From positions 62,001-126,000 of the forward strand of contig DASUTC010000347.1 in the NCBI GenBank assembly GCA_036374795.1: a DNA stretch of 64,000 nt. Reading direction: 5' to 3'. Shown in pieces: positions 40,316 through 49,846 of the stretch (positions within the stretch are counted from its first letter, which is position 1; each line of letters starts with the position of its first letter). Made by a program: the position numbers and the translations under genes. This stretch comes from Herpetosiphonaceae bacterium. Lineage in GTDB: Bacteria; Chloroflexota; Chloroflexia; Chloroflexales; Kallotenuaceae. The notes under the pieces are model-generated. The model ran no database searches and was not told the DNA's origin. It worked only from the letters and a program-made list of their open reading frames with translations.

Positions 40316-43300
40316 GTGCCACGTTTTCGCCTTCGTCGTTCCCCCACCCGCACGCTGCTCCTGCTGGGGCTCCTGGGAACGGTCCTGCTTGGGCTGAGCG
40401 GCTACCCGCTCACGGCCGTCCAGGCGCAGCTCGACCCGAACCAGCCGGCCCTGGCCTATGCGTCCACGGTGGACTGCATCCGTGCTGGCGCCGACCGCGG
40501 GCTGGCGTCCCACGCCTCGCCGCGCTTTGCCACCACCTGCTTTGGCTCCCGCTGGTCGCCCGGCGGCTATACCGATCCGAGCGTCTCGAACCAGGGCGAC
40601 GCGATCCCCGGCGACCCGGCGATCCTGGAGTTCGGCGACGGGAAACCGGATGCGCCGGGCGAGCCCGGTCATCTCACGCTCTCCACGCTCGGCGAGGCCG
40701 GCGCGGTCTATGGGATTGCGTCGAGCAGCGGCACCAATCCCGCCGCGCCCGCGGGCGCCGCGCGGCAGGCGCGGCTGTTTGTCGGCGCGTTTACCAAGCG
40801 GATCACGCGCTTCGGCCCATCCGGTCCGGGCGGCATCTCTGTGGTCAACCGGGCGAGTGGCGCGACCACGCCGTTTGTGGTGGTGCCGGATGTGGTGCCG
40901 GGTCCCAATGGGCTGCCGGGCGATCCCGGCGACGGCAGCGCGGCGACCTTTCCGAACGGGCTGGCCTACACGCCCCAGAACGGCGGGCTGCACACCCAGT
41001 TCGAGGATCAGGTGGTGCTGCCCTACACCAGCAAGACCAGCCTCGGCGATGTCGAGATCGACGCCGACGAGCGGTTTCTGTATGCGGTCAACCTCAACAC
41101 CCGGCGGATCTATCGCTTCGACACCTGGAGCGCCAGTCCGCAAAGCAGCATGAGCGTGCTGCCGCAGGTCCCGAACCCGGCGATCTGCGCGAGCGGGGCG
41201 GGGGATTTCCGCCCATTCGCGCTGCACCTGACCCGGATCTCGCTCTATCTCGGCTACACCTGCTCGGCGGAGAGCAGCGGCGATCGCAGCCACCTGTCCG
41301 CCGGCGTGTGGCGGTATGACCTCACGACCGGGTCCTGGAGTGGCGCACCGGCGGTCGCGTTCAACCTGCGCGACTATGACGCGCAGCGTGGCAGCTTCGC
41401 GGGCCTCCCGCTGGCGTGGCTGCCCTGGGACACGCAGTTCGCGAGCGTCCACCCGCTGCCGCTGCTCACCGACCTGGTCTTCGACGAAAGCGGCGCCATG
41501 CTCATCGGCCTCCGCGACCGCTACGGCGATAACGGGACCTCGTATCTGATTCCGAGCCAGCAAGGGCGCGGCTTTGGCGATCTGCTGCGGGCGGAGCCGA
41601 GCGGCTTCGGGCAGTGGAGCGCGCCGACCACCGGCGCCGAGGTGTATGCCGACGACGATCCGGCGACCCATAACGAGCGGACCTGGGGCGGCCTGGCCTA
41701 TGTGCCGGGTCGGCATGACGGCAGCTACGGCGGCGAGGTAATCACCACCTTCCTCACCCCGTATCAACTCAATGCGGCGGGCGCGGCCTGGTATGACGCC
41801 GCGGGGGGTGCGCCGACCGCGCGCGAGGAGCTGTACAACGCCACCAACGACGCCTCGTTTGCGAAAACGGCGGGCCTCGGCGATGTCGAGCTGCTCTGCC
41901 CCTGGCGGGCGGTGGGCGACCGGGTCTGGCTGGATACGAACGCCAACGGCATCCAGGACGCGGGCGAGGCGGACATTCAGGGCGTGCGCGTCCAGCTCTT
42001 CGCCGCGAGCGACACAGCGTTCGCGACGCCGCTGGCGACGATTACGACCGGCAGCGTCGCAGGGATGTCCGGCAACTGGCGGATCTACGTCGATCCTTGG
42101 CAGAGCTACGTGGCGCGGATCGATCCCCAGATGTTTGCGCCCGGACAGCCGCTGGCGGGCCTGCGTCTGACGGTCGCGGATCGGGGCGCCAATGACGGCC
42201 TGGACAGCGATGCCTCGCCCGCGGGGGTGATCCCGATTCCGAGCGGCGCGAACGGCGATCTGAACACCAGCTTTGACGCCGGACTGACCAGCGTGCCGCT
42301 GATCGGCGACCGGGTGTGGCGCGACGCCGACGGCGACGGCGTCCAGGATGCCGGCGAAAGCGGGATTGCGGGCGTGACCGTCGAGCTGCTGTCCGCGAGT
42401 GGCGCGATCGTCGGCTCGACGACGACCGACGCGAGCGGCCTCTATTTCTTCGACGTGCAGCCGAACACCACCTATACCGTGCGCCTGGCTGTGGGTAACT
42501 TCGCCGCGGGCGGACCACTGGCGGACCTGATCCTGTCACCACAGAATCGCGGGGGTAATGACGCGACCGACAGCGATGCCGATCAGATTAACCGCTCGAT
42601 CGGCGTGCCGGGCCAGCCGGCGGGCGGATCGAACCTGACCTTCGACGTCGGCCTGATGGCGACGACGTTCGCCAACGGCACGGTCGGGAACTACGTCTGG
42701 AACGACGACGGCGATGGCCGGCAGGAAACTGGGGAGCCCGGCGTGGAAGGCGTCACGGTGCGGCTGATCGACACCGCGACCGGGGCGGTGGTGGCGACCA
42801 CGACGACGAGCGCCTCGGGCGTGTATCAGTTTCCCAACGTCGTGCCGGGCACCTACGTGGTCGAGTTTGTTCCGCCTGCGGGCGCGCAACCAACTCCGCG
42901 CGATGCGAGCGGCGTGCCCGATGATCTGGACAGCGACGCGGATGCCGGCACGAGCTGGCGGACCGCGAGCTTCACGGTCATCGCCGACACCGACAACCAG
43001 ACGCTCGACCTGGGCCTGATCCTGCCGGTCAACGTGCGACTGACGAAGAGCGCGCCGGCAACCGTGGTGGTCGGCCAGACGCTGACCTACACGCTGACCT
43101 ACACCAATACGGGTCCGGGGCTGGCGCAGAGCGTCACCATCACCGACACGCTGCCGAGCGGCCTGACCTTCGTGTCGGCGACGCCGGCCCCAGCCAGTCA
43201 GACCGGCCAGAATCTGAGCTGGAATCTCGGCACGCTGGCGCCGGGGCAGTCGGGCACGATCGCCGTGCAGACGACGGTGGCGGCGACGGCTCCGGCCACG

Positions 43301-44077
43301 CTGACCAACACGGCGCGGATCGCGACCACGTCATCGGGCGACGATCCGAGCGATAACACCGGGACCGCGACCACGACGGTGCTGCGCGTGAACGTGCGGA
43401 TTCAGAAGTCCGGTCCGGCGACGGCGGTCGCGGGCGACCAGTTCAGCTACACGCTCGACTATGCCAATACCAGCGCGGTCGACGCCGCCGGCGTGGTGGT
43501 CAGCGATACACTGCCAAGCGGCCTGACCTTCGTCTCGGCGACGCCCGCGCCGTCCAGTCAAGCGGGCCAGGTGCTGACCTGGGCCATCGGGGATGTGCCG
43601 GCCAACGCCTCCGGCCGGATTGCGCTGGTCGTCCGCAGCGACCCGGCGACGCCCACCGGGACGCAGGTGACCAATACCGCTCGCGTCTCGACCACGACGC
43701 CCGGCGACGATCCCGGCGATAACACATCGAGCGCGACCACGACGGTGAGCAGCCCTACGGCGGTGCAGCTCGCCTATTTCCGGGCCGAGCGGCAGGCGGG
43801 CGGGGTGTTGGTGCGCTGGGGGACGCTCGCCGAGCAGGACACGCAGGCGTTCCGCATTCTGCGCGGCACCGGCCCCGATCGCACGCAGGCGACGGTCGTC
43901 AGCACGGTGCTGGCGCAGGGCAGCCAGGGTGGCGACTATGCCTGGACGGATACGACCGCGCCCGCTGTGGGCCTGCTGTATTACTGGCTGGTCGAGGTGG
44001 AAGTGAGCGGGGCGGAGCAGCCCTACGGCCCGGCCACCGCCGGCACCACTCACGTCTTTCTGCCGATCGTTCGCTAA
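40316..44077 (+). CDS. Large secreted surface protein with SdrD-B-like and DUF11 repeats
   Basis: AAAAGGAGA precedes the GTG at 40316. The 1253-residue product has a signal peptide (1-42), a long beta-propeller-like N-terminal region (about 45-530), three SdrD/CnaB-type beta-sandwich units (about 535-900; motifs such as VWLDTNANGIQDAGE, VWRDADGDGVQDAGE and VWNDDGDGRQETGE), two DUF11 units (about 905-1140; both contain LPSGLTFVSATPAP), a fibronectin-like segment and the tail HVFLPIVR. This tail occurs on exported Chloroflexia proteins and may be a sorting signal. It is probably an adhesin or sheath component. Confidence 0.85.
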   Translation: MPRFRLRRSPTRTLLLLGLLGTVLLGLSGYPLTAVQAQLDPNQPALAYASTVDCIRAGADRGLASHASPRFATTCFGSRWSPGGYTDPSVSNQGDAIPGDPAILEFGDGKPDAPGEPGHLTLSTLGEAGAVYGIASSSGTNPAAPAGAARQARLFVGAFTKRITRFGPSGPGGISVVNRASGATTPFVVVPDVVPGPNGLPGDPGDGSAATFPNGLAYTPQNGGLHTQFEDQVVLPYTSKTSLGDVEIDADERFLYAVNLNTRRIYRFDTWSASPQSSMSVLPQVPNPAICASGAGDFRPFALHLTRISLYLGYTCSAESSGDRSHLSAGVWRYDLTTGSWSGAPAVAFNLRDYDAQRGSFAGLPLAWLPWDTQFASVHPLPLLTDLVFDESGAMLIGLRDRYGDNGTSYLIPSQQGRGFGDLLRAEPSGFGQWSAPTTGAEVYADDDPATHNERTWGGLAYVPGRHDGSYGGEVITTFLTPYQLNAAGAAWYDAAGGAPTAREELYNATNDASFAKTAGLGDVELLCPWRAVGDRVWLDTNANGIQDAGEADIQGVRVQLFAASDTAFATPLATITTGSVAGMSGNWRIYVDPWQSYVARIDPQMFAPGQPLAGLRLTVADRGANDGLDSDASPAGVIPIPSGANGDLNTSFDAGLTSVPLIGDRVWRDADGDGVQDAGESGIAGVTVELLSASGAIVGSTTTDASGLYFFDVQPNTTYTVRLAVGNFAAGGPLADLILSPQNRGGNDATDSDADQINRSIGVPGQPAGGSNLTFDVGLMATTFANGTVGNYVWNDDGDGRQETGEPGVEGVTVRLIDTATGAVVATTTTSASGVYQFPNVVPGTYVVEFVPPAGAQPTPRDASGVPDDLDSDADAGTSWRTASFTVIADTDNQTLDLGLILPVNVRLTKSAPATVVVGQTLTYTLTYTNTGPGLAQSVTITDTLPSGLTFVSATPAPASQTGQNLSWNLGTLAPGQSGTIAVQTTVAATAPATLTNTARIATTSSGDDPSDNTGTATTTVLRVNVRIQKSGPATAVAGDQFSYTLDYANTSAVDAAGVVVSDTLPSGLTFVSATPAPSSQAGQVLTWAIGDVPANASGRIALVVRSDPATPTGTQVTNTARVSTTTPGDDPGDNTSSATTTVSSPTAVQLAYFRAERQAGGVLVRWGTLAEQDTQAFRILRGTGPDRTQATVVSTVLAQGSQGGDYAWTDTTAPAVGLLYYWLVEVEVSGAEQPYGPATAGTTHVFLPIVR

Positions 44078-44095
44078 CCCAACCAATCCCGCCGG

Positions 44096-44117
44096 CGGGG
44101 TACGGAAACGTGCCCCG
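44096..44117 (+). terminator. Short GC-rich hairpin after the surface-protein gene
   Basis: CGGGGTACG pairs with CGTGCCCCG around a GAAA tetraloop with one T-G pair. No T tract follows. It lies 19 bases after the stop at 44077. Confidence 0.45.
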
Positions 44118-44190
44118 TTCGGTCCATCCAACCATGGGCGAGCTGTGAACCCCCCACGGGTCGTCTGCCCTGACCAGAGGAGTTCCGATT

Positions 44191-45399
44191 GTGTCTATCG
44201 TGAAGTTTCGAGGCGTCCCATGTCAGCTGCTCGTGAGCGGCGTGCTTGCGATCCTGGGCGTCCTCGCGGTATTAACCAGTGGCGTACCCGCGGCAGCAGC
44301 GCCAAGCCGGCCGCTGTCGATTTCGCCGACGGCCACGCCGCCCGCGCCCACCGCGGTGCCGACGGCGGTGCCGACGCCTGAGCCGACGCCTGAGCCGACG
44401 CCGACGCCCGACCCATCGCCGACGCCCGACCCATCGCCGACACCCATGCCACCCGTGCCGACGGCGGTGCCGCCCCGCCCCGATCCGCCCGCGGACCGCG
44501 ATCGCGATCCGCCGCCCGTGCCAACGCCGGAACCCCCCGCGCCGACACCCGTGCCGCCGGCGCCAACGCCCGTGGCGCCCGTCGCCGACGTGACCATCAT
44601 CAAGCAGGCCGATCGCGCGAGCGTGAAGCCCGGCGAGACGGTGCGATATACGCTGCTGGTGCGCAATGTCGGGAATGCCGTCGCGCGCGATGTGATGGTG
44701 ACCGATACCGTTCCGGACGCATTGGAGGTGATCGATCTCCACAGCACCAAGGGCGAGGTGGTTGTCAGCGGGCAGACCGTGACGGCCTATCCGTCGGTGC
44801 TGGAACCGGGTGAAACGGTTACGATCACCATTACCGCCCGCGTCCGCGCGCAGGCGGCCGCCGGCACGGTCACGAACGTGGCGCTGGTGACGAGTAGCTC
44901 CGAAGGCGATGGCGACAGCGGCAATAATCGGAGCAGCGTCAGCACGGAGATTGTGCCCCCGGCGTCGGCGCAGGTGCCGCCGCAGCGCCCGGCGCAGCCG
45001 ACGCCGCAACCCAAGCCCAGAGCGCCGCGGACCCAGCCCGCGCCGGTCACGCAGCCCCAGGAACCGCGGTCGGTGCTGCCGGCAACCGGCGATCCGCTCG
45101 CCGCTCCGTCCTGGATGATGCAGGTGGCGCCCTGGGCGCTCCTGGCCGTCGTCGTCTTCGCGTGCACCGGCACATGGGTCTGGCGACGGCGCGGGGGTGA
45201 TCCGCGCCGGACCATTGTCCCCCAGATCGCTGGCCTGCCGCACGCGACCGACGCGCCCGCGCCGACTGTGCTGGCCCTCCGCGCTGAGGGTTCGCCTGGT
45301 CCCGGTCCGGACCTTGGCCCACCGTTGCCCGCGCCGCTGGCGCCGGGCGCGCTGCCGCCGCCGGCCGATCTGGAGCGCGACCGCGCGCTGACGGCGTAA
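44191..45399 (+). CDS. DUF11 surface protein with LPATG sortase signal
   Basis: AGAGGAG precedes the GTG at 44191. The 402-residue product has a signal peptide (1-37), a Pro/Thr-rich stalk (about 45-130), one DUF11 domain (about 132-252, KPGETVRYTLLVRNVGNA), a second Pro-rich stalk and a classical sortase signal: LPATG at 296-300, a hydrophobic helix and RRRGGDPRR. Unusually, about 65 more residues follow the basic stop-transfer, whereas sortase signals normally end the protein. No sortase gene is in the window, so anchoring would need a chromosomal enzyme. Confidence 0.8.
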   Translation: MSIVKFRGVPCQLLVSGVLAILGVLAVLTSGVPAAAAPSRPLSISPTATPPAPTAVPTAVPTPEPTPEPTPTPDPSPTPDPSPTPMPPVPTAVPPRPDPPADRDRDPPPVPTPEPPAPTPVPPAPTPVAPVADVTIIKQADRASVKPGETVRYTLLVRNVGNAVARDVMVTDTVPDALEVIDLHSTKGEVVVSGQTVTAYPSVLEPGETVTITITARVRAQAAAGTVTNVALVTSSSEGDGDSGNNRSSVSTEIVPPASAQVPPQRPAQPTPQPKPRAPRTQPAPVTQPQEPRSVLPATGDPLAAPSWMMQVAPWALLAVVVFACTGTWVWRRRGGDPRRTIVPQIAGLPHATDAPAPTVLALRAEGSPGPGPDLGPPLPAPLAPGALPPPADLERDRALTA

Positions 45400-45411
45400 C
45401 GGGGCGTCCCG

Positions 45412-45729
45412 ATGCCGGATCATCCGTTCCCCAGCACGCCCTGGCTGTTCCACCTGGGCGTGCTTGTGGCCGGCGTGGTGGGCGCCTGGATCTTCGCTCC
45501 GGGCGATGCGCTTGCCTGGCGGTTGCTCCCCTGGTGGCTGCTGGCCGTCGCCTGCCTGCTCGCGGGCCGGTGGCTGCACGCCCAGATCGGGTGGTCGTCC
45601 GGTGTGGTCGTGGCACCCCCCACCGCGGCGGACGACCTGACCATCCCCCTGGTGTCCTGGGCACCGGAGTCCCGCGCCCTCCGCGATCCGCTCGACGATT
45701 TGACCATCCCCGCTTCGTTCACGCTGTGA
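45412..45729 (+). CDS. Small membrane protein
   Basis: The 105-residue product has two hydrophobic helices in its first 55 residues (LFHLGVLVAGVVGAW and RLLPWWLLAVACLLAGRW) and a polar tail in which DDLTIP occurs twice. It starts 13 bases after the LPATG gene and ends 11 bases before the lipoprotein gene, so the three form one operon. No family is recognised. Confidence 0.65.
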   Translation: MPDHPFPSTPWLFHLGVLVAGVVGAWIFAPGDALAWRLLPWWLLAVACLLAGRWLHAQIGWSSGVVVAPPTAADDLTIPLVSWAPESRALRDPLDDLTIPASFTL

Positions 45730-45739
45730 GGTACTGACG

Positions 45740-47335
45740 ATGTCCCTGCGCTTGATCTCCCTCCTCCTGCTGCTGGCGGGGCTGCTCGCCGGCTGTCAAC
45801 GCCCACTCACGGAAGGCGAGGCCCGCGCCACCGCCGTCGCGAGCGGGTGCTGGCCCTACGGCGTGCCGCAGCCCCAGCCCACGCCGACGCTGGCCGGCCT
45901 TCCCACCCCGACGACCCTGCCAGGCGCCGCGCCCACCGTGACGCCGACCGCTGCGATCTATCCGACGTGTCTCCCGATTCCCGGCACGCCGACGGTCACG
46001 CCGGTCCCCACGCTGCCGCCGACGCCGATTCCCGCGGCCACGCCCCAGGTCCCGGCGGCGATCGGCGGCCCACAGGAGATTGGCGATGTAGGCGGGCTGG
46101 TGACCGCCTGGGGCCGGATGATCTGGAATCCCGTGCTGGCGGCGCATCCACAGGAGCCGACGGCGGCGATCGGCTGGATCAGCTATGGCAGCACGCCCGA
46201 CGCGCTGGACGGGCAGATCTGGGTGCGCGTGCAACAGCCGAGCGGCGTCTGGGCCAGCGCGCAGACCGTGAATCGTGAACCCGTCGCGAAGTTCTATGGT
46301 GGACTCGGCCTCGCGTTCACCCCGGATGGGACGCTCCACGTGATCTACGGCGGTGGCGGCAACGGCGAGGAAGGCGATGATCAGATCTTCGTTGCGCAGA
46401 GTCCGGATCTGGGCGCGACCTGGAGCGAGCCGGTGGCGCTGCCGACGCGGGGCAGCGTCCGCTCGCTGACCAGCGACGAGTCCGGCGGCCTGCATCTGCT
46501 GCTGGTCATGCCCGAGCGCGACGGCGGCGACGCGGCGTATGCGTATCTGCCATCGCTGGACAACGACTGGCAGGTCACGCCGTACCTCGGCGGGATGCGC
46601 CAGGTCAACGGCTGGCTGAGTCTGCTGGAGCAGCCGGATGGCACGCTGCGCCGCGTCGTGTTGCTCAATGGGCGAGATGATCATGATTTCACGCATCTCA
46701 GCATCCTGTGGAGCGATGATGGGCAGCGCTGGGCGCGCCAGCCGCTGGAGATGGGTCGATTCTTCGCCGACGAGCAGATCGTGGCGACGAGCCTGCTGGT
46801 GGTGCCACGTGGCGCGGGGCTGATTGCGGCGGCCTGGGCCCAGACGCCCGGTCCCGGTCACGCGCGGGGTGGGGCGTTCGCGGTCCTGAGCACCGACGGC
46901 GGCACGACCTGGAGCCGGCAGGAGATCATCGCGCAGCACTACGACGATGGGCGGCTCTTCGACGACGATGGGCGCGGGCTGCCGGGCGGCTTCGAGCCGG
47001 CGCTGGTCTATGACGCGACGACCGATCGGGTGGTGGCAAGCTGGGTCGAAGAAGACATTGCGCGGCGCGGGGCGCAGTACGGCGCGCATCTGCGGACCTT
47101 TCTGGCATCCCGGCCGCTTGATGCGGATGCGACCTGGCAGGACGCGATCACGCCGGATCGAACCACCGAGATGCCGCCGCCGCTGCTGGCCGACTGGGGC
47201 CTGCGCGGAGCCTTGTGGGGCATGCCGAGTGGCCGGCGGCACTGGCTCGTCACGGTTGATGAGCGCAATGATCAGCACCGCGTGGATGTCCGCCCACTCC
47301 GTCTGTCGGCGCTCCTCGATGCGGGCCAATCTTAA
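45740..47335 (+). CDS. Lipoprotein with BNR/sialidase-like propeller
   Basis: The signal peptide ends in the lipobox LLAGC with Cys19 as lipidation site. A Thr/Pro-rich linker (about 40-110) leads to a domain of six-bladed-propeller type, with repeated Ser/Thr-x-Asp-x-Gly-x-Thr-Trp motifs (SPDLGATWSE, STDGGTTWSR) known as BNR or Asp boxes. The 531-residue protein would sit on the outer side of the membrane. Asp boxes alone do not prove sialidase activity; the catalytic Arg triad is not evident by eye. Last gene of the surface-protein operon. Confidence 0.75.
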   Translation: MSLRLISLLLLLAGLLAGCQRPLTEGEARATAVASGCWPYGVPQPQPTPTLAGLPTPTTLPGAAPTVTPTAAIYPTCLPIPGTPTVTPVPTLPPTPIPAATPQVPAAIGGPQEIGDVGGLVTAWGRMIWNPVLAAHPQEPTAAIGWISYGSTPDALDGQIWVRVQQPSGVWASAQTVNREPVAKFYGGLGLAFTPDGTLHVIYGGGGNGEEGDDQIFVAQSPDLGATWSEPVALPTRGSVRSLTSDESGGLHLLLVMPERDGGDAAYAYLPSLDNDWQVTPYLGGMRQVNGWLSLLEQPDGTLRRVVLLNGRDDHDFTHLSILWSDDGQRWARQPLEMGRFFADEQIVATSLLVVPRGAGLIAAAWAQTPGPGHARGGAFAVLSTDGGTTWSRQEIIAQHYDDGRLFDDDGRGLPGGFEPALVYDATTDRVVASWVEEDIARRGAQYGAHLRTFLASRPLDADATWQDAITPDRTTEMPPPLLADWGLRGALWGMPSGRRHWLVTVDERNDQHRVDVRPLRLSALLDAGQS

Positions 47336-47419
47336 GGCCGCACGTGTCCTGGTACAGTCCAGGGAGCTAACTCCACGCGGCGAAGCGTGGTGGTCATGAA
47401 CTGGGACGTCCGTGCGTGC

Positions 47420-47454
47420 GGCGGCGGGTCGAGATTACCACTCGACCCGCCGCC
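47420..47454. terminator. Perfect 14-bp stem-loop between convergent genes
   Basis: GGCGGCGGGTCGAG pairs perfectly with its complement across a seven-base loop. It is placed between the convergent lipoprotein and tailspike-like genes. No T tract follows on the plus strand. It may stop transcription from either side. Confidence 0.65.
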
Positions 47455-47529
47455 AGGGCATGTTCATCCTTTCTATATACTAACCAGAAAATGATTTGTC
47501 CTATGCGAATTTCTGCTCCTCGCTCGCAC

Positions 47530-49044
47530 CTAATCACGACCGACATTGTCGCGTAGCACGGTACCAGTCCCTTGGTTGAAATATGGATAGATCGTATCAG
47601 TTACATTTTCGGTAATCACGCATTTCGTCGCTCCTGTTTCGATGACGATTGGGAGGTCATTTGCGTCCTCCGAATTATAAATCGAACATCCCCTCACTTT
47701 TGTCTTAACTGTCAATTTCCCCGTCAACTTGATGACCCCGCCTCCATTCCGAGTCTTGTTGCAGCTGAACATGGTAACAGAATTCATCGCGCAGTGATGT
47801 GAATTGTCGAAGACAACTGCTTGATAATTCACGCTCGAAATCTTTCCGTTTGTGATCGAGGCACCGTGTACATGCTCAAAATAGATTCCATGATCGCAAG
47901 CATTGAGCCATATATTAGATATTTGGATAACTCCGGAGCCGACAACGTGATTGTGAGATCCTTTAAAATGCATCAACCATCCTTCGTTGGGACCATCCAC
48001 TGCCACGTTATGAAGGAAGAAGTCATTTATCACGGATAGATTATTATCGCAAATCGCGTGGAGCCCTAATCCGTAAATCACGCAGTCAGAGACGTGAATT
48101 CCCGCCACTGTAGCGCCGTTTCCGGTACTGGACACATAAATGCCAATTCCCCTTTCGACCTCAATTTGACAGGATCGTATCCAGCAATCGCCAGTAAAAT
48201 TGCTGCACGCCTTGATGTGCAATCCGTATTTCCCAGCGGTGATCTGGCAGTTATCGAAGGTGATCATTCTGCTCCCAGGACTCAACTCGACGCCGACCTT
48301 GAAAAAGTAGATCCTGCAGTCTCTCAGGGTAGAGAGGGTTCCCCCTTGATAGGTAGAGTCGATGGTTATCCCCACCTCCACATTCCTCAAGTCATTGCAA
48401 TCGCCTTCGATTGCCAAACCAAAGATATGAAATAGCCTGAGCTTTGGTGCTTCCGGGTGATTCGCGTTGAACACCCTCAGAACGGGATTCAGACTGGCAT
48501 CCGCAGCCTTTAAAATAGCATCATAGCCATAAATGATCACACCTTGAGGCAAATTGATTGTCTGCGAGACTAGATACACTCCTTTAGGAAACTTAACGAC
48601 GGTCGGCGTGGTTGCATTTGAGTATGCAGATTTAATAGTGCGACGGATCGCAGCGCTGTCATCAGTCGTCCCATCTCCTTGGGCCCCGAACCATTGTGGA
48701 TAATAACATTCCACACGGGGTGTCCCCCTGACCGCTCCGCTTCCGGAAAAAATCTGCCAAAGTCCCGCGAGAATACACCCCTTGATCGCAATCTCGACTC
48801 CCTCGATAACATCAAACATCGCGCCTTTTGCAAATAACAACGTTATATTATTCGGGAAAATGAGGTCTGATGCAAAGTGATACACTCCAGTCGGATAGTA
48901 CAGGGTCATCTCCTGTGTTCCGATTGCACTCACGGCTGCTGCAGAGTCGGCATATTCTGTGATGCAGATTATAGATGTACTTTGTTGAGAGCAAGCTTCG
49001 AGCATCGTGGCCGTGATGGCACTTTCAGTGGGTTGTGTCGACAT
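47530..49044 (-). CDS. Tailspike / pectate-lyase-like beta-helix protein
   Basis: The ATG at 49044 follows GGGAGGTGA. The 504-residue product contains the Pectate_lyase_3-type entry WFGAQGDGTTDDSAAIRRTI (residues about 118-137), VKFPKGVYLVSQTINLPQG and then many short strands with Asn/Ser/Gly turns, a right-handed beta-helix as in phage tailspikes and polysaccharide lyases. No signal peptide is seen, which fits a phage-derived protein better than a secreted enzyme. The gene is visibly more AT-rich than the surrounding genes and stands alone on its strand, so it was probably acquired separately. The substrate would be a polysaccharide. Confidence 0.75.
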   Translation of the reverse strand: MSTQPTESAITATMLEACSQQSTSIICITEYADSAAAVSAIGTQEMTLYYPTGVYHFASDLIFPNNITLLFAKGAMFDVIEGVEIAIKGCILAGLWQIFSGSGAVRGTPRVECYYPQWFGAQGDGTTDDSAAIRRTIKSAYSNATTPTVVKFPKGVYLVSQTINLPQGVIIYGYDAILKAADASLNPVLRVFNANHPEAPKLRLFHIFGLAIEGDCNDLRNVEVGITIDSTYQGGTLSTLRDCRIYFFKVGVELSPGSRMITFDNCQITAGKYGLHIKACSNFTGDCWIRSCQIEVERGIGIYVSSTGNGATVAGIHVSDCVIYGLGLHAICDNNLSVINDFFLHNVAVDGPNEGWLMHFKGSHNHVVGSGVIQISNIWLNACDHGIYFEHVHGASITNGKISSVNYQAVVFDNSHHCAMNSVTMFSCNKTRNGGGVIKLTGKLTVKTKVRGCSIYNSEDANDLPIVIETGATKCVITENVTDTIYPYFNQGTGTVLRDNVGRD

Positions 49045-49107
49045 AATGGTCACCTCCCACAAGCAGGTTGCCTACCATAGGAGCAGTAGGCGGCCAGCTT
49101 CTTAAAC

Positions 49108-49220
49108 GGCACTGGGCGATCTGCCTCTCCTAAATACGTCGATGGAGCCATTATCTAGCCCAGTGCCTATCCGCTGTTTCCGACCCCAATATACCATAGG
49201 CGATCACCTGTCCGCCTATG
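49108..49220. promoter_or_regulatory. Two inverted repeats upstream of the tailspike-like gene
   Basis: GGCACTGGGC (49108-49117) pairs perfectly with 49157-49166, and CATAGGCG (49195-49202) pairs with CGCCTATG (49213-49220). Both lie in the 800-base gap between the tailspike-like gene and the type IV secretion operon. They could be operators. The rest of 49221-49639 has no gene I can support. Confidence 0.45.
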
Positions 49221-49639
49221 ATACTCCGATACTCACTGGAAAAGGGGTGGCTTGTTTGTCACATACGCTTCCCGATACGAAACCGCAAGCGGCCTCGCGC
49301 ATGGACGAACCCTTTTCCGTTCAGTATACATCTTGCCTGCTGATTACCACGCTGGCAATGGATTTGTGAGATGTCACACGCATTGCGGCAATCGCTGCTC
49401 AAAACCAGCCCTATCCCCTACGAACTGAGCGACTTACACCAGATGGGTTAAGCTCGTCCCTACGCATTCCTGCATCCGGTGAGGCAGCCCAACAGGCACG
49501 ATCCGAGCGGTTCTCGCTATGAGTGAACTGGATCTGATGTTGGAACAGCGCGATACCCGTAGCTCATGTGACAGGAGGCGCAGGTCGTGCGACATCCCAC
49601 ACCTTCACGCGCTCCAGATGCGCCCCGTGGGTGCTCTAT

Positions 49640-49728
49640 CCCCCAACAGTCCCGCTCCTGGGATAGGCCATCACCGGCTCATCTTGGCAGATAAGCGCCC
49701 GTCTCACCCGGCTCGGCTGGGGTATGCT
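49640..49728 (+). promoter_or_regulatory. Repeated promoter-like element, copy C
   Basis: The blocks lie at 49640 (CCCCCAACAGTCCCGCTC), 49684 (TTGGCAGATAA) and 49723 (TATGCTG). The first is enclosed by CTATCCC / GGGATAG. Spacing is identical to copies A and B. It lies about 120 bases upstream of the first gene of the type IV secretion operon. Confidence 0.75.
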
Positions 49729-49846
49729 GCCCGTGTCATGCTGGTTGTGGGCGCGGAGATCCCCCTGGTGAGACCGCACGGCTCATCCAGATCCGCCGCC
49801 CGCAGCGGTGCCGGCACCATCTCGCGCACGGGACGAGGAGTCATCC

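Noticed and set aside
40046-41767. Minus-strand frame of 573 codons
   Set aside because: Antisense to the membrane-protein and surface-protein genes; composition is typical of shadow frames in high-GC DNA.
44191-45399. Sortase substrate as proof of a Firmicutes or Actinobacteria origin
   Set aside because: The rest of the window (FLPIVR tail, diterpene pair, linkers) fits Chloroflexota, where LPxTG-like proteins also occur.
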